35,522 bases of DNA from the NCBI GenBank assembly GCA_022562395.1, contig JADFPI010000009.1:1-35522 (forward strand). Direction: 5' to 3'. The notes beneath the pieces are model-generated. The model was given only the letters and a program-made list of their open reading frames with translations. It was not told the origin of the DNA and did not search any database. The stretch's first letter is position 1, and each line of letters opens with the position of its first letter. A program made the position numbers and the translations under genes. Of this stretch, positions 29,668 to 35,522 are shown piece after piece. The DNA is from Patescibacteria group bacterium. Its GTDB lineage: Bacteria > Patescibacteriota > Microgenomatia > UBA8517.

Positions 29668-29674
29668 AAGGAGG
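29668..29674 (+). promoter_or_regulatory. Strong Shine-Dalgarno AAGGAGG (in AAGGAGGTGATAA)
   Basis: 8 nt upstream of ATG at 29683; near-complete complement to canonical 16S anti-SD. Confidence 0.8.
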
Positions 29675-29682
29675 TGATAATT

Positions 29683-30315
29683 ATGGATTATCCTGAAGAA
29701 TGGAACGATCTTCCCAAAAAAGATCGAAAGAAAAAGATTAAAGAACTCAAAAAAGAAAAAGCCGAACGTCAAGCTACTACGAAAAAAAGGCGATATATTG
29801 TCATCTCAATTGTTGTTTTAACTATTGTAATTGTGGGTAATCGTCTGGTTACCAAAAGGGCTCCTGAAGAAATTGCGCTTGAACAAAAAGTAAACGGAGT
29901 ATCTCTGAACGGCTTGGTCGAGGAGCATAAGATAGAGGGAGTTAATCATATAAGACCTGGAGACACAGCAACTTACAATACAAATCCTCCAACCTCGGGA
30001 CCACATTGGGCGAATGCAGCAGATTGGAAATTTAGCGATGAGGAACTCGCGGATGAACAACTAGTGCATAACCTAGAGCATGGCGGCATCTGGATAACAT
30101 ACAAGGATTTGGATGAAGGAAGCATTAATACGCTTAAAAACATCGCCAAAAACAATCGCAATAGCGTTGTTATTACTAGGCGGGACAAGAATGACGATTT
30201 AATTGTGGTTGTTTCCTGGGGACGGATGATGAAACTTACAGAAGTTGACGAAACCCTAATCCAAAAGTATATAGACACCTATATTAATCAATCACCTGAA
30301 AAATTAGCTAGATAG
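29683..30315 (+). CDS. DUF3105 membrane-anchored protein (start revised to ATG at 29683)
   Basis: N-terminal TM, then NTNPPTSGPHWANAADW and QLVHNLEHGGIWITY, characteristic of DUF3105. Confidence 0.9.
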   Translation: MDYPEEWNDLPKKDRKKKIKELKKEKAERQATTKKRRYIVISIVVLTIVIVGNRLVTKRAPEEIALEQKVNGVSLNGLVEEHKIEGVNHIRPGDTATYNTNPPTSGPHWANAADWKFSDEELADEQLVHNLEHGGIWITYKDLDEGSINTLKNIAKNNRNSVVITRRDKNDDLIVVVSWGRMMKLTEVDETLIQKYIDTYINQSPEKLAR

Positions 30316-30319
30316 GAAC

Positions 30320-30688
30320 CTATTCAAGTTTACTATCAACCAAAACCGTCAATTCTTTGATACTTTTAACTGAATTTAATTCAGCGGCGGTTATTAATTG
30401 AGTCTCTTTAGTGGAGTTTGCTAGAAAAACGGCCGGTAATTCGGTCGAAGTAAGCTTTGGATACTTTTTAGAGAACTCATCTTTGTGGAGAAATATTACA
30501 GGAATTTTTAGGGATTGAATGTATGACTTCCACTCTTTTTTAACTCCCAAATTTCCATAAGTTAATTTACACAAGTTACACTCGTATGTGCCTGGTGACA
30601 ATATCTTATGGGCATAATCGATTACTTGCGAAAATAGTGACGAGTCGGCGTTATAAACGAATATTAGTTGCTGTTTTTCAGTTTTCAT
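30320..30688 (-). CDS. Hypothetical small protein, possibly thioredoxin-like
   Basis: 122 aa; YECNLCKLTYG; GGAG SD-like element upstream of ATG; convergent with the DUF3105 gene. Confidence 0.65.
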   Translation of the reverse strand: MKTEKQQLIFVYNADSSLFSQVIDYAHKILSPGTYECNLCKLTYGNLGVKKEWKSYIQSLKIPVIFLHKDEFSKKYPKLTSTELPAVFLANSTKETQLITAAELNSVKSIKELTVLVDSKLE

Positions 30689-30850
30689 AAAGCTCCGTGT
30701 ATGAAGGGTAAATTATCCTGTTAAAGCATAACATTGGCGTCGATACACTCAAAGCCCTAGTTGGGGTAGCTAGTATTTTGAGATAGAACCAATATTAATT
30801 TCATTTGAACATCTATAGAAAAGTTTTTCAAAAACTCTCCTTTTTTTAAA

Positions 30851-30880
30851 TTGACAGCATCAACTCACAAGATTTAGACT
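30851..30880 (+). promoter_or_regulatory. Promoter TTGACA (30851-30856), 18 bp, TAGACT (30875-30880)
   Basis: Read directly; 3 nt to the first ATG (30884), 6 nt to the second ATG (30887). Confidence 0.6.
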
Positions 30881-30883
30881 GTA

Positions 30884-31363
30884 ATGATGAAAGTGGAAAG
30901 CAAAGAAGCAGTTGATGTAGCTTTTATTCCACCATTTGCATATCTTGTTCCTCTTGCCATCGGTTTGGCTCTTCATTTTTGGGTTTTTCCGCTTAGGCTT
31001 TTACCAAATGCCCTAATTGGCCGCGTAGTTGGCTGGTCACTTGTTGTAATATCAGTTCTTCTTTCTATCTGGGCTATGAAAACGATGAGAAATGAGGGTG
31101 AGCACGTTGACGTGAGGAAGCCGACAAATAAACTTGTTACCTCTCAACCTTTTTCCTTCTCCCGCAATCCGATGTATCTTTCTCTTAATCTACTTTACCT
31201 AGGAATAGGATTTTTAGCTAATACTCTCTGGCCTATTATTTTTTATCCGTTCGCATTGGTGGCCATACACTACGGCGTTATCTTTCGCGAAGAGAGATAT
31301 CTGGAAAGGCTCTTTGGCAAAGAGTACAAGCAGTACCAGGCAAAAGTCCGCCGGTGGTTTTAG
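30884..31363 (+). CDS. Isoprenylcysteine carboxyl methyltransferase (ICMT)-like integral membrane methyltransferase
   Basis: SFSRNPMYLSLNLLYLGIGFLANTLWPI, REERYLERLFGKEYKQYQAKVRRWF. Confidence 0.88.
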   Translation: MMKVESKEAVDVAFIPPFAYLVPLAIGLALHFWVFPLRLLPNALIGRVVGWSLVVISVLLSIWAMKTMRNEGEHVDVRKPTNKLVTSQPFSFSRNPMYLSLNLLYLGIGFLANTLWPIIFYPFALVAIHYGVIFREERYLERLFGKEYKQYQAKVRRWF

Positions 31364-31534
31364 TTGGGGTAAGCCAGTAGACGCAGTGGCGTTCCGAAGT
31401 TTTAACAAAGCAATTCCTTGCCCGCCATGCTAGCACAAAACGTTGCAGGCAGGTTTAGCGAAGTTGGGCCTGGGAGTTATGTATGTTTGCAGGTGCTAAT
31501 GAATTTTATTGGGCGCTTTTTTTGTCTATAAATG

Positions 31535-31735
31535 TTATTCGGCAAGTTTTACGTTTTTTGCACTTGGGCCTCTATCGCCCTCTACAACATCAAACGTAAC
31601 TTCTGCTCCTTCTTGGAGCTCTTCAAAAGTAACACCGCTCAAATCATTAGAGTGAAAAAAAAGATCCTTTTCTTCTCCCTCGCGAGAAATGAACCCAAAT
31701 CCTCTATCTGTTTTTGTTTTAATTTTTCCCTTCAT
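31535..31735 (-). CDS. Cold-shock-domain protein
   Basis: 66 aa; RNP1-like GFGFI, RNP2-like KDLFFH. Confidence 0.95.
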   Translation of the reverse strand: MKGKIKTKTDRGFGFISREGEEKDLFFHSNDLSGVTFEELQEGAEVTFDVVEGDRGPSAKNVKLAE

Positions 31736-31823
31736 AGAATTTTTTGATAGACTTTATTGATTAAATCTACTTGTACCTCCTTTCTGTTTTTTTATTATAC
31801 AACTTCAGAAGATAATTATCGAA

Positions 31824-32402
31824 TTATTGGGGTTGTCTAGTGGGCGTTTTACCATTCCGTAGCTTTCTCGAGCCTCGGAGCTCTACCTTGCGGGCAGGCA
31901 TGTTTATGAGAAGGGGTAGCGGGATTTGACTAGCACTGACTGCTTCAATTTTTAACTCCTCACCTACCTCTTCACTAGTTCTCATCGCCAAAGCGATTAA
32001 GTTATACTGCCTTTCAACTACCAGTCGCACCATTCCTGTTCGTAAGTCATATCGAATACCTCTATCACGAGTTGTTGCAGATGGTGCCGCAACCAACACG
32101 CGATTTTTTCTTAAATGTCTATCTATTCTCCGCAGGCCAAGCTCTCCGACCGTATAATTGCGACCTTCTTTTACAGCAGAGATTAGTGCCGGTTCAATCG
32201 CTTTGGCCAAGTCTTGATCGCGTAAATTTTTAAGAGTATTATTACGGGCAATAGCCAGTACTCGATTTTCAGTACTATATTGTGAAGCAAAATAAGCAAA
32301 ATACACCAAACCTTGAATTGATGGATCAAGAAAAGGCGAGGTATTTTCATTGCCCTCTTGACCAATATAATTTGAGAGAGCAACAGTTGCTTCGTTAAAC
32401 AC
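31824..32402 (-). CDS. Hypothetical protein (GTG start in track); same frame extends upstream to ATG 32498 across one in-frame TAG
   Basis: Open frame of 192 aa; upstream in-frame sequence reads MSKEGLTINNPLHRR*LADNTRIQFIGKLPDG-VFNEATVAL. Confidence 0.55.
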   Translation of the reverse strand: MFNEATVALSNYIGQEGNENTSPFLDPSIQGLVYFAYFASQYSTENRVLAIARNNTLKNLRDQDLAKAIEPALISAVKEGRNYTVGELGLRRIDRHLRKNRVLVAAPSATTRDRGIRYDLRTGMVRLVVERQYNLIALAMRTSEEVGEELKIEAVSASQIPLPLLINMPARKVELRGSRKLRNGKTPTRQPQ

Positions 32403-32667
32403 GCCATCGGGAAGTTTTCCAATAAATTGAATGCGCGTGTTGTCGGCCAGCTAGCGTCGATGGAGTGGATTGTTAATTGTGAGGCCTTCTTTACTCATCG
32501 AGAACATTGTACCAATAAATAAAATTATCTGAAGCTCTTTCTTTGATTGTTCCACCCTTGTCTTAATATAAATCTTGTCAAAGAACTGTATTTACACAAA
32601 GAATAATAAACTTTGCTTGTCATTGTAGTTTTAACGAAGGCAGGTCAGGGTAACTTATCTTCAAAAC

Positions 32668-32928
32668 TTAATACTCGTCGTGAGTAATGACATCAGTAAG
32701 CAGTATGGTGTCTTTTACAATTAAGAATGTAATTCTTAAATTTCCTTCTATCCAAATAGCAAATTCATGAACTCTTTTGCCCCCAAGCCGATGTATTTTT
32801 AGGGACGGATGTTTTATATCTTTTTCAAGAAGTTTTAGTTGTTTGCTAACTTTCTTTTTAAGTTGAGGGTTTTTACTGAGTCTTTTACTTAATCGTCTAT
32901 CAAAACGGGGAGTAGACCTAAGCTTCAT
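32668..32928 (-). CDS. RelE/YafQ-like type II toxin
   Basis: 86 aa basic protein; FDRRLSKRLSKNPQLKKKVSKQLKLLEKDIKHPSLKIHRL...VHEFAIWIEGNLRITFLIVKDTILLTDVITHDEY. Confidence 0.85.
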   Translation of the reverse strand: MKLRSTPRFDRRLSKRLSKNPQLKKKVSKQLKLLEKDIKHPSLKIHRLGGKRVHEFAIWIEGNLRITFLIVKDTILLTDVITHDEY

Positions 32929-32930
32929 AG

Positions 32931-33203
32931 CTACAGGCTATTTAAATATTCGTCTATATTATCTATCTTTTTTGTTTTACCTTTTCTGTAATCATCTAAG
33001 GCACGCAGTGCTATTTTTTCTCTTTCCTTACTCATTTTGAAAATGGGCATATCCATATCCTTAACGTCGTCAATAATTAGATTCTTTACATAGGCAGATA
33101 AAGTTAACCCGAACTTATCCGCCTTACTCTTTAAATAGGCATAAAGTTGTTCAGGTATAGTAATTTTAATTTGGCTAACAGGAGTAGTTGATAACTTAGG
33201 CAT
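32931..33203 (-). CDS. RHH-type antitoxin
   Basis: QIKITIPEQLYAYLKSKADKFGLTLSAYVKNLI ribbon-helix-helix pattern; 2-nt gap to the toxin gene. Confidence 0.82.
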   Translation of the reverse strand: MPKLSTTPVSQIKITIPEQLYAYLKSKADKFGLTLSAYVKNLIIDDVKDMDMPIFKMSKEREKIALRALDDYRKGKTKKIDNIDEYLNSL

Positions 33204-33204
33204 A

Positions 33205-33231
33205 GTACTATTTTAGTACTAAAAATAGTAC
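33205..33231. promoter_or_regulatory. Perfect 27-bp palindromic operator GTACTATTTT-AGTACTA-AAAATAGTAC within the TA promoter
   Basis: Spans the spacer and -10 of TTGACT (33233-33238), 17 bp, TAAAAT (33210-33215), 6 nt to ATG on the minus strand. Confidence 0.8.
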
Positions 33232-33482
33232 CAGTCAAGGACTAACTGAGTACTTTGCAGGGATTAGTAAATTGAAAATCTTGAGTGAAACCGAAGGGTT
33301 AGAACTGCCCTGATGAAGTCTGGGGCGAAAGAAATGGAGTTATTGGCGGCTTTGTTGATGAGAAAGAAGGTAAGCGACCCGTCGAGTTTAGAAATAGAAC
33401 CAAATCTTCTCAGAGCTAAAACTCCTCTATGACTACCTTAATCCTTCCCTGAAAGTTCTATCCGGCCAACTCCCTGTGTGAA

Positions 33483-34367
33483 GTGGAACATGATATATTT
33501 GACCTAGTGAAGCAAGGCTATCTTTGGACCTTACTGGCAACCTCTATTTTCGCCATAAGTAGCGGCATACTCGTCAAATTAATAACAGTTCCTGCTCTTA
33601 CTCTTTACTCTATCGGTGCATTTTGGGGAATTATCTTTCTACTCATCGTTTTAACGTTTAAACGAAAACTTCGCGACTTGTTTAATTATCCACGCAAGAC
33701 ATTATTCTTGATGCTGGGGGTTGGATTAGCAACTTCAATCAACAACGGGTTATTCTTTACCGCCCTTAAAAGCGGGCTTGTATCTAATGCCGTATTGACC
33801 CACTACTTGGCCCCGATATTTGTTGTTTTAGTGTTTGAACCAGTTATGCTCAAAGAAAAAATAACAACCCGAAACGTTTTATTATCAGTCTTGGGCCTAA
33901 TAGGCCTTTTTATTTTAGTCTTACCAGACTTGAAAGGTTCAATTGACCTTGCTTTAATTTACGGTTCTTTGTCAGCCGTATTTTTCGCCTTCCACAGGGT
34001 TCTTGAGAAAAAAGTTACACAAACCAAGGCAGACCCCTGGAGCGCAGTGGTTTATAAAAACTTAGTCCCTGTGGTATTGTTTTCGCCTTTTGCAATCCGT
34101 TCAATTAGTGAGGGAGTCTCTCTTCAAAATCAACTATTGCTAGCTTTGTTTGGAGTTTTAGTGCTCGGTGTGGGCTTTGTAATTTTGTTCAAGGGAATTA
34201 AGTTAATTTCAGCAACAAGTGTTTCAATCTTAAGCTATGTTGAACCAATTGGGGCTATTGTATTAGCAGCAATTTTCTTCAGTGAAGCTGTAAGTGTCTA
34301 TACCTTCATAGGTGGATTACTGATAGTTTCAAGTGGAATAGGAGTTATTAAAAGACAGTCCCAATAA
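33483..34367 (+). CDS. EamA/DMT family transporter
   Basis: 294 aa, about ten hydrophobic segments, duplicated EamA pattern; C-terminal SVSILSYVEPIGAIVLAAIFFSEAVSVYTFIGGLLIVSSGIGVI. Confidence 0.93.
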   Translation: MEHDIFDLVKQGYLWTLLATSIFAISSGILVKLITVPALTLYSIGAFWGIIFLLIVLTFKRKLRDLFNYPRKTLFLMLGVGLATSINNGLFFTALKSGLVSNAVLTHYLAPIFVVLVFEPVMLKEKITTRNVLLSVLGLIGLFILVLPDLKGSIDLALIYGSLSAVFFAFHRVLEKKVTQTKADPWSAVVYKNLVPVVLFSPFAIRSISEGVSLQNQLLLALFGVLVLGVGFVILFKGIKLISATSVSILSYVEPIGAIVLAAIFFSEAVSVYTFIGGLLIVSSGIGVIKRQSQ

Positions 34368-34635
34368 CTGTGACCCATAGAATTTGGAAATGGAACCAAA
34401 TCTTTTCTTCGTTCAAACCCTTGTGCGAGCCTAGCTGGGTGACTAACCGAACGATGTCTTAATGATCCTGAGCACTTCGATTTCACTCAGTATTATAACT
34501 GGTCGAAGGGCTAGAACTTCTCTTGTACAGTCAGACACCAAGGAAACGCAGTTATTAGCAAGTTTGCTGCTAATTAAGGAAACAAAAAAGTTTGCTTCGT
34601 TACTCCTCTTCTAGATAGTTAGCTGGTTAATTTGT

Positions 34636-34648
34636 TAAAATCTGTTGT
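34636..34648 (+). promoter_or_regulatory. Extended -10 TGtTAAAAT, 7 nt to ATG
   Basis: Sequence TGTTAAAAT-ctgttgt-ATG. Confidence 0.45.
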
Positions 34649-35470
34649 ATGAAAGAGAAGCTTACTGTTTTGGGAAGTGGCGTTGGAGTTCATGGCTTAC
34701 CTTATCAGAAAGAGTTACGCTACCCACCTGGCTATCTGTTAGAAAAAGACGGAATTAGGATCCTTCTTGATTGTAGCGAGGGCATGGATACCCGTTTGAC
34801 AAGCCTAGGAATTGATTACGGATCAATCCATACAGTCTTTATTTCCCATTTTCATCCTGATCACTTTCAAGTGGCGAATCTTGTATTCTCTTCTGCTCTA
34901 AAACGGCGACACGAAAATAAGTCTCCGCTTAAGATGAGGATAATAGGACCAATAGGTTTGGAGAAAAACTTTTGGGCAATCTGGAATATGTGGTGGAAAT
35001 CATCTCCTAATTCAATATTTGGTACTTTAGCAGATCTAGAATTTGTAGAGTTAAGCGACAAAGATACAAATCGACTTAATGATCAAGCCAAACTGACTGG
35101 GTATTCGGTGTGGCACGATCACGGAAAGGCGACAGCCTTGGCGGTAAAAATCGAGTTTGGAGATGGATTTATTTTCTCCTATTCCGGCGATAGCTCCGTA
35201 TGTGATGGCCTTGTTGAAGCTGCCACAAATGCCAACATATTTTTGTGTGAAGCCTCTGTTCATATTGGAGAAGACAAGACCAAAGAGTCAGGTCATTTAA
35301 ACCCTTTTCAGGCAGGACAAGTTGCAGCTCAGTCAGGTGTGGGGAATCTTTGGTTGACTCATTATTGGGGTAAAGACAAAGAGAAACAGATGATTGACGA
35401 AGTTCGTAAAGGAGGATTTAAAGACAACGTTCACATTGCAAGGGATTTTGATGTACTTCCTCTTAAATGA
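34649..35470 (+). CDS. MBL-fold metallohydrolase (RNase Z-like)
   Basis: LTVLGSGVGVHG, ILLDCSEGMDTRLTSLGID, VFISHFHPDHFQVANLVFS, YSGDSS, ESGHLNPFQAGQVAAQSGVGNLWLTHYW. Confidence 0.93.
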   Translation: MKEKLTVLGSGVGVHGLPYQKELRYPPGYLLEKDGIRILLDCSEGMDTRLTSLGIDYGSIHTVFISHFHPDHFQVANLVFSSALKRRHENKSPLKMRIIGPIGLEKNFWAIWNMWWKSSPNSIFGTLADLEFVELSDKDTNRLNDQAKLTGYSVWHDHGKATALAVKIEFGDGFIFSYSGDSSVCDGLVEAATNANIFLCEASVHIGEDKTKESGHLNPFQAGQVAAQSGVGNLWLTHYWGKDKEKQMIDEVRKGGFKDNVHIARDFDVLPLK

Positions 35471-35522
35471 CTGAATACCTCACGGTAGTTGATAAGAAAA
35501 ATCGACCACTACCAAAGAAATT

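Noticed and set aside
31411-31455. Imperfect GC-rich hairpin TTGCCCGCCATGCTAGC...GTTGCAGGCAGG
   Set aside because: Arms pair only partially; could be a decayed repeat but not enough to call a terminator, attC site or mobile element.
1-35522. Alternative genetic code (TGA or TAG recoding)
   Set aside because: TAA, TAG and TGA all terminate well-supported genes, and no conserved gene needs an in-frame stop read as sense apart from the single TAG reported.
1-35522. CRISPR array, tRNA, rRNA, transposase or prophage module
   Set aside because: No regularly spaced repeats, tRNA cloverleaf, rRNA signature or transposase/integrase ORF was recognised by eye; a tool-based scan could still find divergent tRNAs.

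Overview
The gene set and compactness look like a small-genome bacterium, possibly a CPR/Patescibacteria (Microgenomates-like) genome; this is inferred from content only. Order: ruvC (5' end cut by the window), an EF-Tu domain 2-like protein, a HELAH metallopeptidase, holA, a sugar-phosphate/glycolysis block (phosphomannomutase, PGI/PMI, PEP synthase, enolase, iPGM), DedA, then a DNA-repair block (lexA divergent from uvrB, uvrA, a transglutaminase, uvrC), a PhoH-unrelated small membrane protein (phage-holin-IV-like), secG and a family-5 solute-binding protein. These are followed by a 1724-aa two-TM protein on the minus strand, an ATP-grasp protein, a zinc-binding protein, obg, DUF3105, an isoprenylcysteine-methyltransferase-like protein, a cold-shock protein, a RelE/RHH toxin-antitoxin pair, an EamA transporter and an MBL-fold hydrolase. 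Main points for a second look: (1) the giant protein carries a cryptic transglutaminase-like Cys967/His1006/Asp1022 pattern; (2) several genes have a -10 hexamer ending exactly 6 nt (some 7-8) before the start codon, consistent with leaderless mRNAs; (3) a perfect 27-bp palindrome lies inside the toxin-antitoxin promoter; (4) a conserved-looking reading frame is interrupted by an in-frame TAG; (5) iPGM has Thr where the catalytic Ser is expected; (6) UvrC lacks the C-terminal HhH region; (7) there is a frameshifted relic of a small exported protein; (8) related degenerate repeats flank the EamA gene. No rRNA, tRNA or CRISPR array was recognised.
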